In this document: positions 16,637-26,001 of the stretch, one piece after another
Numbering within the stretch: position 1 is the first letter of the stretch
How the letters are laid out: each line of letters begins with the position of its first letter
From: Deminuibacter sp966424055
Lineage (GTDB): Bacteria > Bacteroidota > Bacteroidia > Chitinophagales > Chitinophagaceae
Assembly (NCBI GenBank): GCA_966424055.1
Contig: CBJLMB010000019.1
Coordinates: 39,481 to 103,480 of the forward strand
Direction of reading: 5' to 3'
DNA length: 64,000 nucleotides
Notes under the pieces: generated by a model
Told to the model about the DNA's origin: nothing
What the model saw: the letters and a program-made list of their open reading frames with translations, nothing else
Database searches by the model: none
Program-made: the position numbers and the translations under genes

Positions 16637-17530
16637 TTATAACTTGCTCAGCTGGTCGTTGAAGAATTTAACTGTTGCAATAACATCGGGCACATTGTTG
16701 TACCAGTTATTTTCTCTTTCAATAGAGAACATGCCTTTAAAATGCTGGCGCTCCAGTTCTTTAAATATTGGTGCGAACTGGATGATGCCGGTGCCGGCAA
16801 CCATATCCTTTGCCCTGGTATTGTCGAATGCATCAATATCTTTCAGGTGTACACCAAATACATGGCCTTCCAGTTTTTTCAGGCAGGCAACAGGATCGAG
16901 GCCGCTGCGTGCCCAATGGCCCAGGTCGGCACAGGCGCCAATATGTGTGTGGCCTTTAATGGCTGCCAGAACAGAATCGGGATGCCAGTAGGGGGTAGGA
17001 CGGGGATGATCGTGGATGGCCACATTGATATGGTAAATACCGGCCAGGCTATCCACACTGTCCCATTGGTTTTTTCTGGGTTCGGCAGTAATATAGCTGA
17101 GCCCGAATTCTTTTGCCAGGTCGAAATATTGTTTCCATTCATTCACATCTTTCGGGCTGATCACCCCCATAGCCACAATGCTGATGCCTTTCGATTTTAA
17201 TAATTGTTTGATGCCGGCTTTGGTTTCGGCAGACATATGAATATCGAAGGTATCGTTATGACCCATGCCCAGCGGCTGCCTTGGAAAAACTTCCAGGTAT
17301 TTAATACCTGCACTGTCGGCTTTTTCGATGGCCTGGGCAAAAGGAACCATATGAAATGTCCACATCTGTACACCGATCTTCCAGTTTTTTGCATCACCGG
17401 TTGTGCCGGTTGTGGTGTAACTAGCTGTAGCGGCCGTTGCTGCATGACCGCCGGGTGAATAAGCTTTGACGGTAATAATGCCGGCAATCACGGCGCAGAA
17501 AAGCAGGCAACCATTGAGTAATACTTTCAT
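16637..17530 (-). CDS. Exported sugar phosphate isomerase/epimerase-like TIM barrel
   Basis: 297 residues. A signal peptide (MKVLLNGCLLFCAVIAGIIT) and a Thr/Ala-rich linker precede an AP-endonuclease-2 type TIM barrel. Segments include KIGVQMWTFHMVPFAQAIEKA, YLEVFP, VNVAIHDHPRP, the metal-ligand strand IGACADLGHWARSG, VFGVHLKDIDAF and MFSIERENN. The His, Asp and Glu at strand ends are the expected divalent-metal ligands. In related loci such enzymes act on keto- or inositol-type sugars next to Gfo/Idh/MocA dehydrogenases. It is the final gene of the operon. Confidence 0.85.
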   Translation of the reverse strand: MKVLLNGCLLFCAVIAGIITVKAYSPGGHAATAATASYTTTGTTGDAKNWKIGVQMWTFHMVPFAQAIEKADSAGIKYLEVFPRQPLGMGHNDTFDIHMSAETKAGIKQLLKSKGISIVAMGVISPKDVNEWKQYFDLAKEFGLSYITAEPRKNQWDSVDSLAGIYHINVAIHDHPRPTPYWHPDSVLAAIKGHTHIGACADLGHWARSGLDPVACLKKLEGHVFGVHLKDIDAFDNTRAKDMVAGTGIIQFAPIFKELERQHFKGMFSIERENNWYNNVPDVIATVKFFNDQLSKL

Positions 17531-17682
17531 GTCATTTTATTGTATCAATGATGGAATAAGTGGTGCAGCAATGGGTGTACAAGATAGGGAATTACCATTG
17601 AATACAACGGTTTCCATGTTGTATATACAAGTTTAAGACTATTTTTTTTCAGCAGATGGTTTTGCCGGCTGCCTGTTATGGA

Positions 17683-19416
17683 TCAGAGATTGCCTTTTTT
17701 CAATTCTTCCACTGCATAATTGGCGGCCCTTGCTGTTAATGCCATAAAAGTGAGTGATGGGTTCTGGTTGCCTACTGAGGTCATGCAGGCGCCATCTGTT
17801 ACAAATACATTATTGCAGGTATGCAACTGGTTCCATTTATTCAACAGTGATGTGCGGGGATCTTTACCCATGCGCACACCGCCCATTTCATGTATATCAA
17901 GGCCGGGGGCCTGTTTGCTGTCGCTGGTGCTGATATTTTTGCAGCCTGCTTTCTCCAGCATTTCAGCGCCCTGTACCAGGAAATCTTTCATCAGTTTCTC
18001 ATCATTGTCATCATAACCTACTGAGGTGATCAGTTGTGGTATGCCCCATTCATCTTTATGGTCTTTACTGAGGCGTACATGGTTATCGAACTTGGGCACT
18101 GTTTCTCCCTGCATACCCATAAAGATGCCCCATCCGCCGGGATCGGTGAGTGATTGTTTATATGCGGCACCAATGCCTGCTTCGTCAAAACCTCTTTGCC
18201 AGCCGGCGCGGCCTGCACTGAAATCGACCATATAACCACGCAGGAAATCGGTTTCCTGTTTGAACACATTCCTGAATGAGGGCATAAAAGCAGCCGTGGG
18301 CCGGCGGCCATAATAATAGCTGTCTTCATAGCCTTCAAATGTGGCACTGATAGAACCACGGTAATTATGAAAAGCAACAAAATGCCCCATCAGGCCATTG
18401 TCGTTACCCAGCCCGTTCGGGAAGCGGTGCGATACCGAGTTTAGTAAAAGCAGGTTGGTATTGAGGCAGGCGGCATTTACAAAAATGATGCGTGCATAAT
18501 AAGTGGTCGTTTTTTTAGTGTGTGCATCTATCACCAGCACACCACTGGCTTTTCCTTTCTGCTCATCATAAAGAATAGAATGCACTACCGAACCGGGTTT
18601 CAGCGTGAGGTTGCCTGTACGCGCCGCCCAGGGAATAGTAGATGAATTAGAGCTGAAATAACCGCCAAAGGGGCAGCCTCTTTCACATTTGCTCCGGGCC
18701 TGGCATTGTCCGCGGCCCTGCTCCAGGTGAACCTGCTGCGGCTGGGTAAGGTGCGCACAGCGGCCGATGATCACATGCCTGTCAGTATAATGTGCCGCTA
18801 CCTGTTGCTGTATGTGTTTTTCCACGTTGTTGAGTTGCCAGGGCGGAAGAAATTCGCCATCGGGTAAATTGATCAGTCCGTCTTTGTTGCCGCTGATGCC
18901 TGCAAATTTTTCTACATGACTGTACCAGGGAGCCAGTTCATCGTAAGTGATGGGCCATTCAACAGCGAAACCATCGCGGCCGGGTGCTTCAAATTCAAAA
19001 CGGCTCCAGCGTTGTGTTTGCCTGGCCCATAGCAACGATTTGCCGCCAACCTGGTAACCACGTATCCAGTCGAACGGTTTTTCCTGTATATAAGGATGCT
19101 CATGATCTTTTACAAAAAAATGTTCAGTGGCTTCACTGAATGCATAGCACCTGCCTACAACAGGATTCTCTTTTTGTACAGCCAATGGAAACCTGCCATG
19201 ATGCGGAAATTCCCAGGGTCCTTTTAATGCCGTTGGATAATCTTTCACATGCTTCACATCCCTGCCCCTTTCAAGCAGCAGTGTTTTTAATCCTTTTTCA
19301 CAAAGTTCTTTTGCAGCCCATCCGCCACTGATGCCTGAGCCGATAACAATGGCATCGTAGGTATTGGTTTCGGTCGCTTTATTGTTGATGTTGACTTTTA
19401 AAGAATCGTTCGGCAT
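17683..19416 (-). CDS. GMC-family FAD oxidoreductase (sugar dehydrogenase type)
   Basis: 577 residues. The FAD fold YDAIVIGSGISGGWAAKEL (about 20-38) is followed by KTLLLERGRD and VGGKSLLWARQTQR. The C-terminal GMC signature includes DIHEMGGVRMGKDP (His) and NVFVTDGACMTSVGNQNPSL. This resembles the catalytic subunit of bacterial glucoside 3-dehydrogenases, which make 3-keto sugars, but the small gamma subunit and cytochrome partner usually encoded beside it are absent here. No signal peptide is obvious. The gene is 12 bp downstream of the MFS gene. Substrate is inferred only loosely. Confidence 0.85.
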   Translation of the reverse strand: MPNDSLKVNINNKATETNTYDAIVIGSGISGGWAAKELCEKGLKTLLLERGRDVKHVKDYPTALKGPWEFPHHGRFPLAVQKENPVVGRCYAFSEATEHFFVKDHEHPYIQEKPFDWIRGYQVGGKSLLWARQTQRWSRFEFEAPGRDGFAVEWPITYDELAPWYSHVEKFAGISGNKDGLINLPDGEFLPPWQLNNVEKHIQQQVAAHYTDRHVIIGRCAHLTQPQQVHLEQGRGQCQARSKCERGCPFGGYFSSNSSTIPWAARTGNLTLKPGSVVHSILYDEQKGKASGVLVIDAHTKKTTTYYARIIFVNAACLNTNLLLLNSVSHRFPNGLGNDNGLMGHFVAFHNYRGSISATFEGYEDSYYYGRRPTAAFMPSFRNVFKQETDFLRGYMVDFSAGRAGWQRGFDEAGIGAAYKQSLTDPGGWGIFMGMQGETVPKFDNHVRLSKDHKDEWGIPQLITSVGYDDNDEKLMKDFLVQGAEMLEKAGCKNISTSDSKQAPGLDIHEMGGVRMGKDPRTSLLNKWNQLHTCNNVFVTDGACMTSVGNQNPSLTFMALTARAANYAVEELKKGNL

Positions 19417-19428
19417 ATGTTGAATAAT

Positions 19429-20679
19429 TTATGGTTTGCTGTGTTGTGTTATTTTGTAACCGTTGATCCCGTAAAACAATATATACAGGTAGCAGATAAG
19501 CGGTACCAGGAATGCCAGCTGCCAGTTATAATGATCTTTCAGTACACCTGATACAAAGGGAATGATGGCGCCGCCGGCAATTGCAGTGGCCAGGTAGCCG
19601 GAAGCCTGCATGGTATGCCGCCCAAGCCCTTTTACAGCCAGGGAAAATATAGAAGCAAACATCACTGAATTGCAAAGGCCGGTGGCGATCATGCTCCATA
19701 CGGCTATTGTGCCACTTGTGTTTATGGATACCAGCAGCAGTAAAACAGCCGCTATGGCACAGCCTGATAACAAGGTTTGTGTTTTAACAAAGCGAAGCAG
19801 TCCTGCGCCCAGCAGTCTGCCCACCAGCATACCACCCCAGTAAAAAGCGACATACTGGTTGGCTTTTTCTTCTGTGATATGCAGCAGGTCGGCAGTGTAG
19901 TTGGTTAAGAAAGTGCCGATGGCAACCTCTGCACCCACATAGGTAAATATACCGGGGATGCCCAGCCGCAGCTGGCGGAAGTTGAAAGCTGTTTGTTTTT
20001 TTCCTGTTGTATCTGCACGATGATGCTGCCGCTGTACAACAGGCAACGGTAACCTGGACAATACCGCCGCGATCAGTAATAAAACAGCGGCGATGCCCAG
20101 GTAGGGATATTTAACGGCATCACTGGATGCGGTGGATTCACGTAACCTTGATAAAATAAATCCCGCTCCAAAAAGCGGTGCAACTGTGGTGCCGACAGAA
20201 CCGATGCCCTGTATCAAGGCCAGCCTCGAAGAGGCTGTTGCTGCAGGGCCCAGCACGGTGATATAAGGATTGGCAGCCACCTGCAACAATACAATGCCCA
20301 TGGCAATGGTAAACAGTGCGGCTAGGAACAGCGGATACAGGTGAAAAGAAGCAGCAGGGAAAAACAGTAAGGCGCCCGCGGCCGCAATAGCAAAGCCCAG
20401 CACCATTCCTTTTTTATATCCTGTTCTTTCAACGAGTTTACCTGCAGGAATGGAAAGCAGTCCATAAGTGAGAAAAAAATAAAACTGCACCAGTGAAGAC
20501 TGTGCGTAGGTTAAGGTAAAGCCCTGTTTAAAAAAAGGTACCAGCGAATCATTGAGGCAGGTGATAAAGCCCATCATAAAATACAGTATACCCAATGCAA
20601 ACAGGGCGGGTGTGTAGCGCTGTTTTGCTGTGCCTGGTATACCTGGTGCTACCAGTTGATCTGCGGGTATAATGGCCAT
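19429..20679 (-). CDS. Sugar MFS transporter (FHS/fucose-permease type)
   Basis: Inner-membrane sugar importer with about 12 spans. From MAIIPADQL the protein has 416 residues; an upstream in-frame ATG (20784) would run 105 bp into the epimerase gene, so 20679 is preferred, 2 bp after that gene's stop. Typical FHS features are LYFMMGFITCLNDSLVPFFK, LTYGLLSIPAGKLVERTGYKKGM, LLQVAANPYITVLGP and the later YVAFYWGGMLVGRLLGA. It would carry the sugar released by the surface or periplasmic enzymes of this locus. Confidence 0.88.
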   Translation of the reverse strand: MAIIPADQLVAPGIPGTAKQRYTPALFALGILYFMMGFITCLNDSLVPFFKQGFTLTYAQSSLVQFYFFLTYGLLSIPAGKLVERTGYKKGMVLGFAIAAAGALLFFPAASFHLYPLFLAALFTIAMGIVLLQVAANPYITVLGPAATASSRLALIQGIGSVGTTVAPLFGAGFILSRLRESTASSDAVKYPYLGIAAVLLLIAAVLSRLPLPVVQRQHHRADTTGKKQTAFNFRQLRLGIPGIFTYVGAEVAIGTFLTNYTADLLHITEEKANQYVAFYWGGMLVGRLLGAGLLRFVKTQTLLSGCAIAAVLLLLVSINTSGTIAVWSMIATGLCNSVMFASIFSLAVKGLGRHTMQASGYLATAIAGGAIIPFVSGVLKDHYNWQLAFLVPLICYLYILFYGINGYKITQHSKP

Positions 20680-20681
20680 AA

Positions 20682-21899
20682 TTATTTTTCCTGGAGTATA
20701 GGTTGTTTGTATTGGGTTTCGATGGCGCACAAAGTTTTCCAACACTGGTATAAGCCTCTTGGTACATGAAAGCAGCCTTTCCATTTACCACCTTTTGCCT
20801 GGAGCAATACCTCACCCTGCCTGTTCAGGTAACCATACCATTCGCCGTTCGCAGGGTCGGGAAAATGAGACCATGTGTAGGCATGCACTTGTTCAAACCA
20901 TTGCCAGCAACGGTTGTCACCTGTATGCTGGAAACCCTTCAGTAAGCTAATCAATGTTTCCATATGTACCCACCATATTTTCTGGTCCCATTCCAGCTGT
21001 TGTGGTGCATGGCCTTTGATGTCGAGAAAATAAAATATGCCACCGTATTTTTTATCCCAGGCGTATTCCAGCGTGCGCAGGGTTATAGCAGTCGCTTTCT
21101 GCATCAGTGTATCATTTTTCAGTCTGGCAGCAAGATCCATGATAAACCACATCGATTCGATGGCATGCCCCGGGTTAAGCAGGCGGCCTTCAAAGGAATC
21201 GGAAAACCGGCCATCGGGTGTTACATTTTCCAGTATCAGTCCTTCATCAGGCTGATAAAATACATCCATAACAGTTGAAATACCTTCCTCTATAATACGT
21301 GTTACCATGCCGGGATCGAGTATCGGCTCCATTTCCAGTACCAGGTTGCAAAGGATCATGGGTAAAGAAAAGCTTTGCAGGGGCCTGGTGCCGGGATAAA
21401 GCTTGCTGTAGCGGCCTTTGGGGTTGTCTTTGCGGGAAAGGATCTGGTGGAATGTGGCAACGGCCACTTCGCGGTATACCTCGTCCTGTGTAGCGGTGTA
21501 CAGCTGGCTAAAAGCCATTGCCGCAAAACAATCAGAAAAAATATTGTAAGGCTGCACCAGCGGACTGCCTTCGCGGGTAAGGGAAAAATACCAGTTGCCT
21601 TCCAGGTCGCGGCCATGCTTCAGCAGGAAAGTAGCACCAAGAACAGCCATATTCAGCCATTCTCTTTTTTGTTCTACTTTATTGTAAAGCATGGCGAACG
21701 TCCATACTTCGCGGCATTGCAGCCATATAAACTTATCTGTATCATACACATCGCCTGTGTTGCCGAGACAGGTATAATAACCGCCCATTTCTTTATCCGG
21801 TGAATATCGCAGCCAGAAGGGGATAACATCCTGTAAAAGGTTGTGCTGGTAAATACTGGCGTATGCTGAAAAATCTGCAGAAGGGTTTCTCATAGTCAT
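20682..21899 (-). CDS. AGE-family epimerase/isomerase
   Basis: 405 residues, the usual length of N-acylglucosamine 2-epimerase family enzymes with an (alpha/alpha)6 barrel. Segments include FIWLQCREVWTFAMLYNKV, EGNWYFSLTREG, NIFSDCFAAMAFSQLY, LLNPGHAIESMWFIMD, KIWWVHMETL and WKGCFHVPRGLYQCWKTL, giving the conserved His and Arg residues of the active site. Members interconvert mannose/fructose or epimerise GlcNAc or cellobiose; which applies here is unknown. The start directly abuts the stop of the preceding gene. Confidence 0.88.
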   Translation of the reverse strand: MTMRNPSADFSAYASIYQHNLLQDVIPFWLRYSPDKEMGGYYTCLGNTGDVYDTDKFIWLQCREVWTFAMLYNKVEQKREWLNMAVLGATFLLKHGRDLEGNWYFSLTREGSPLVQPYNIFSDCFAAMAFSQLYTATQDEVYREVAVATFHQILSRKDNPKGRYSKLYPGTRPLQSFSLPMILCNLVLEMEPILDPGMVTRIIEEGISTVMDVFYQPDEGLILENVTPDGRFSDSFEGRLLNPGHAIESMWFIMDLAARLKNDTLMQKATAITLRTLEYAWDKKYGGIFYFLDIKGHAPQQLEWDQKIWWVHMETLISLLKGFQHTGDNRCWQWFEQVHAYTWSHFPDPANGEWYGYLNRQGEVLLQAKGGKWKGCFHVPRGLYQCWKTLCAIETQYKQPILQEK

Positions 21900-22925
21900 T
21901 TATTGATTAAACTGGTTATACTGGCTTGAATGTAACAGGCTGTCCAGGCTGATGGCCGCACCCTGCTGCTGTTTGCTTTTTTCGGCAGCTTCCATGAACG
22001 CAACTATTTCCAGCGTTTCTGCAGCAGGTACAGGAGCTATGCCTGTTTTAAAAAAGCGTGCCAGCTGAACAACCAAAGGCCGGTAACCTTCCCAGGGGCC
22101 TATAGGGGCAATACCCTTGGTGCCAAAAGCAGTGCCGCCAAAATCTCCTGCCCCGGTTCGTATACCCCTGAATGTGCCGATGCGGTTATCTTTCCAGGTA
22201 CCTACCACCATATCGGTATCTGCTGTATAAAAACGCGAAACTGTTTTGCAGCCTGTGCCCATTACGGTGAAAAGCGCTTCCACACCATGCACACCATACC
22301 AGAAAAGATCGGGATGGGTGGGCTCGATATAAGCCGGGCTATAAGTATCTGCTCCTGTAAGCTTGCCTATTTTTCCTGCAGCGATCTCCTGGGCGCTGTT
22401 CATGAAGCGCAGTGAAGAGGCCGAAAACACCGGTGTGTTGTAATGCCTTGCTGCATCAAACACAGCGATGGCATCAGCCAGTGAGGCTGCTATGGGCTTA
22501 TCCACAAACAATGGCTTACGTGCTTTCAATACCGGCAAAGCCTGCTCCAGGTGCAGCCTGCCATCATTGGTCTCCAGCAGTACGGCATCTACTTTTGTAA
22601 GCAGCTCACTGATAGAATCAACAATGGTAACGCCCAGCGTTTTTATTTCACTGGTATAACCGGGTATGGCTTTAACGCTCGATGCAATATCCCTGCTTCC
22701 CTGCGGGTAGGCAGCCACTACACGAAACCCGGCCACATCTGCGGCAGCAGCAGGATCGTTCAGTATTTTAGTAAATGCCACGCTGTGTTCGGTATCGAGC
22801 CCTATAATACCCAGCCTGATTTCTCCTGCTGTGTAATTAGCCAGTGCAGGCAGGCTGAGTGCGATGCCTGCACCGGCAATGGCGGTGTTCTTTATAAAAC
22901 TGCGACGATCGTGCTGCTGGCTCAT
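21900..22925 (-). CDS. Gfo/Idh/MocA-family oxidoreductase with Tat signal
   Basis: 341 residues. The N-terminus DRRSFIKNTAIAGAGIALSL is a twin-arginine signal, so the folded enzyme is likely exported. The nucleotide-binding part has IRLGIIGLDTEHS, and the family EKP motif appears as PLFVDKPIAAS with K in place. A Gfo/Idh/MocA C-terminal alpha/beta domain follows. Such exported dehydrogenases act on sugars or keto-sugars with tightly bound NAD(P). It is in tandem with a second, cytoplasmic paralogue 8 bp upstream. Confidence 0.85.
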   Translation of the reverse strand: MSQQHDRRSFIKNTAIAGAGIALSLPALANYTAGEIRLGIIGLDTEHSVAFTKILNDPAAAADVAGFRVVAAYPQGSRDIASSVKAIPGYTSEIKTLGVTIVDSISELLTKVDAVLLETNDGRLHLEQALPVLKARKPLFVDKPIAASLADAIAVFDAARHYNTPVFSASSLRFMNSAQEIAAGKIGKLTGADTYSPAYIEPTHPDLFWYGVHGVEALFTVMGTGCKTVSRFYTADTDMVVGTWKDNRIGTFRGIRTGAGDFGGTAFGTKGIAPIGPWEGYRPLVVQLARFFKTGIAPVPAAETLEIVAFMEAAEKSKQQQGAAISLDSLLHSSQYNQFNQ

Positions 22926-22933
22926 GCGGATGG

Positions 22934-24025
22934 TTATTTTAAAGAAATGGTATTGTGTGTTCGTACCGATTCATCACAGGCAAAAGCGATCTGCAAACTG
23001 GCAATGGCATCCTGTACAGCATCTGTGAGGTCGAGGTTTTCCCTGATAGCGCGCAGGAAGAAAAGCTGCTCGCGGTTGCAGAGCTCCTGGTGATCGGGTT
23101 CATCAGAAAGATTGATCCAGGTATCCTGTTCTATAAACTGGTTCTCGCTGTTCAATGCTGCATGATGATGCCTTAATGATTCAGTTTTGGTATGGGCTTC
23201 CACCGAATCGGAATGCCCTGTACTGCCGGCTTCTTTTGCCACGATGGATACCGACCCTTTAGGGCCTACCACATCTTTTACAAAAAAAGCGGTCTCACTC
23301 ATCATCGGGCCCCAGCCGGCTTCATACCAGCCGACAGAGCCGTCTTCAAAACGTATCTGCAACTGGCCATAATTATAATTGTCTCCGGGGATTTCCGTAG
23401 TAAGTCTTGCACCAATGGCATTTACTTGTACAGGTTTTGAGCGTGTCATCTGGCACATAACATCAATGTAGTGTACACCGCAATCGACAATAGGGCTAAG
23501 GCTTTTCATCAGGTTGCGGTGAACTGTCCACATGTTGCCTTGGCTTTGCTGGTTGAGGTTCATGCGCATCACCAGCGGTTTGCCCAGTGTTTGCGCCAGT
23601 TCAATAAAACGCTGCCAGGACGGATGATGACGCAGGATATAACCAACCACCAGTTTCTTTCCTGCTTTTTTTGCCGCCAGTGCCACACGTTCGGCGCCTT
23701 CCACCGAATCGGCCAGTGGTTTTTCAATAAATACATGGCAGCCTTTTTTCAGTGCCATTACAGCATAAGCCTCATGGGTATCGGGATAGGTGGATATACA
23801 AACAGCATCGGGCTGCGTAGTGTTCAAGGCTTCTTCCAGGTTGTTGAACAGGGGATATCCACCACCCAGTTTTTCGTTCAGCAGCGCTTTGCTTTTACCG
23901 GTGGAAACAATACCGCAGATCTCAAATCCGTCCAGTGTGTGGTAAGCAATGGCATGCGAGGTGCCCATATTGCCACAGCCTACTACCAGTACGCGCAATG
24001 GTTTTGTTGATTCAGCTACGTTCAT
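22934..24025 (-). CDS. Gfo/Idh/MocA-family NAD(P)-dependent oxidoreductase
   Basis: 363 residues without a signal peptide. Rossmann motif LRVLVVGCGNMGTSHAIAYH (about 9-28), the classic EKPL motif in GCHVFIEKPLADSVEGAERV, and the C-terminal substrate domain with SPIVDCGVHYIDVMCQMT. It probably oxidises or reduces a sugar ring position inside the cell. Its start overlaps the end of the DUF4434 gene by 14 bp, evidence of co-transcription. Confidence 0.9.
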   Translation of the reverse strand: MNVAESTKPLRVLVVGCGNMGTSHAIAYHTLDGFEICGIVSTGKSKALLNEKLGGGYPLFNNLEEALNTTQPDAVCISTYPDTHEAYAVMALKKGCHVFIEKPLADSVEGAERVALAAKKAGKKLVVGYILRHHPSWQRFIELAQTLGKPLVMRMNLNQQSQGNMWTVHRNLMKSLSPIVDCGVHYIDVMCQMTRSKPVQVNAIGARLTTEIPGDNYNYGQLQIRFEDGSVGWYEAGWGPMMSETAFFVKDVVGPKGSVSIVAKEAGSTGHSDSVEAHTKTESLRHHHAALNSENQFIEQDTWINLSDEPDHQELCNREQLFFLRAIRENLDLTDAVQDAIASLQIAFACDESVRTHNTISLK

Positions 24026-25979
24026 GGTTAATCAAAATTTTAATCGTTTGTGTAAAGCCCGTTCCCCGCACTTGCAGCAGGTAGGGGCCTGTGATCAGTT
24101 TTCCGGGCAAATGTAGCTGATGTACTGTTCCGCCGTTCATCAACTGGAAGCTGTCTGTATACAAACAACGGCCTTCCATATTGAAGAGACTGGCAATTGC
24201 CCTGCCGGCATGGCTGTTGCTGATGCTGAGCCTGATCTCTCCGCTGGTAGGGTTGGGAAAAGCATTGATATTAACTGTGGTTGTTTTATGGTGCCCTGCT
24301 GATCCATTGGGCGCAGGGCCGCCTGTTACACTGTTGTAATAGGCCAGGTAATCGTTGTAGAGCGAATCAGAACCGGGATAACCATCACCGGGTACTTCGG
24401 TGGCAAAGTTCACCCAGCTGAAAGCGGACAGCTCGCTGGTAATGGCGCCCGCATTGGCCAGTTGTCTTTTTATCCTGGTTATTTTGGGCACACCTGCAAG
24501 GCCTGTGGTATCTGCGCCCTGGCAATCGTATGGGTCGAAGGTTTCTGCTACCACACCAAATGCAGTCTGGTGGCTGGTTACAGCCGTTTTAATACCGGGC
24601 AGGTACTGGGGTATATCAATACCTACGCGGTGGCTGCCTATTCCAATACCATCCTGCATATACATCAGGTCCAGTTTTTTACCGCCTGCATTCAGTGTGT
24701 CGAACAGGCTGCTGTACCAGGCGGCCAGCAGATCAGCAGGCAGGGTTCCGTAAAAAAAAGGTGCCGTGCTCACCGGGTGTGTTGTCGCCGTGTCGGTGCT
24801 TTTAATATAGGTACAAACTTTTTTCAGGTGATTGGCCAGTAAGTTCCTGGCTGTATTTGATTCCCAATACAGCTCATTGAATTCCTGTGGCAGGTACCAG
24901 CCACCGAATGCCGGACTGTTTTTGAACAGGCCGTTGATTTCATTAATGGTTTGCTGCTGGTGAGTGTAAATGGTGTCGTAAAAAGAAGGTGTTCCGTAAG
25001 CCGCGGTTTTATAATACCAGTAATCATGATCCAGGCTCAGCCCGAACACTATTTTAAACTGCTGGTTGACACAGGCCGTAACAATATTGTTGATAGTGGC
25101 ATAGCTGGCATTGATCCACGATGCGCTTGCGGGCTGGTAATAAGAAACACCCCATTGATTGGATTGATTGGTATTATAAATGATCTGGCTGAACTGGACG
25201 ATCATTTTACTCAGCCCGATATTCTTCATTTTGAGAATTTCATTTTCCCACTGCGCTACTGACCAGCTTAACCAATCATTGCGTACATGCAACGGAAGAA
25301 TAATGCTCTTCAGCAGGTTATTGCCCGGCTGCGGAACAGTGGCATAGGTTTCCCAGCGCAGGTTGTCGATGTTAAAAGAACTGCTCTGGCTGGCCTGTGT
25401 TTGGTTGAACACTTCCAGCCGTATATAACCAATGCGGTTAAGGTCCAGTTTATTATCGCCGCCATTGGGATATAGCAGGTTGAGCTGCGAAAAAGGAACA
25501 AACAGTTTTGTCCACTGTGTACTGCCCAATATGGTATCGTTATAGCAATCGTAAATTTCATTGGGTGCAGAATAGTAGGAACCGTTCAGGTTATTGTCTT
25601 CAAACAGCACTATCCTCAACCTGTCATGATTGCCGCTGGTACCTTTTATCCAGAAAGAAATACCTGCAGGCAGGTAAGAAAAATCTTTCGGATGATAGGG
25701 ATAGGGTTTGTCGATCACGATAGAACTGTTGAGCGCATGCATGGTATAGCTGACCTTATGACTGGCGGCACCTTCTACTTTATTAATGGTGTCGAGCACT
25801 ACCACCGGCTGGTCAGCCTGCCCGGCATTGCTGTTGTAGAGCAGGTTATCGCTGGTCCAGCAATTGGCTTCCCCTGTGCCTACATGGTTAAAGGATTCCA
25901 GTTGCTTAGACAGGTATTGGGCCTTTGCTGCGCTGATCGTGCAGCAGGCAAACAGTAACAGGGATAAACGGTTGTTCAT
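24012..25979 (-). CDS. Secreted DUF4434-type protein with T9SS sorting domain
   Basis: 655 residues. Signal peptide MNNRLSLLLFACCTISAAKA, then a carbohydrate-binding-like beta domain (about 30-215) ending in FNIDNLRWE. A DUF4434-like TIM barrel (about 225-550) includes GWYLPQEFNELYWES and LDLMYMQDGIG. A C-terminal type IX secretion sorting domain starts at INAFPNPTSGEIRLSI and ends in a typical TxTIKI-type strand. It should be secreted or surface-anchored. No established catalytic activity is known to me for DUF4434, so it is the best candidate for the locus-specific glycan-active enzyme. Confidence 0.8.
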   Translation of the reverse strand: MNNRLSLLLFACCTISAAKAQYLSKQLESFNHVGTGEANCWTSDNLLYNSNAGQADQPVVVLDTINKVEGAASHKVSYTMHALNSSIVIDKPYPYHPKDFSYLPAGISFWIKGTSGNHDRLRIVLFEDNNLNGSYYSAPNEIYDCYNDTILGSTQWTKLFVPFSQLNLLYPNGGDNKLDLNRIGYIRLEVFNQTQASQSSSFNIDNLRWETYATVPQPGNNLLKSIILPLHVRNDWLSWSVAQWENEILKMKNIGLSKMIVQFSQIIYNTNQSNQWGVSYYQPASASWINASYATINNIVTACVNQQFKIVFGLSLDHDYWYYKTAAYGTPSFYDTIYTHQQQTINEINGLFKNSPAFGGWYLPQEFNELYWESNTARNLLANHLKKVCTYIKSTDTATTHPVSTAPFFYGTLPADLLAAWYSSLFDTLNAGGKKLDLMYMQDGIGIGSHRVGIDIPQYLPGIKTAVTSHQTAFGVVAETFDPYDCQGADTTGLAGVPKITRIKRQLANAGAITSELSAFSWVNFATEVPGDGYPGSDSLYNDYLAYYNSVTGGPAPNGSAGHHKTTTVNINAFPNPTSGEIRLSISNSHAGRAIASLFNMEGRCLYTDSFQLMNGGTVHQLHLPGKLITGPYLLQVRGTGFTQTIKILINHERS

Positions 25980-26001
25980 ATTGAAGGATATTTAATTGTG
26001 A

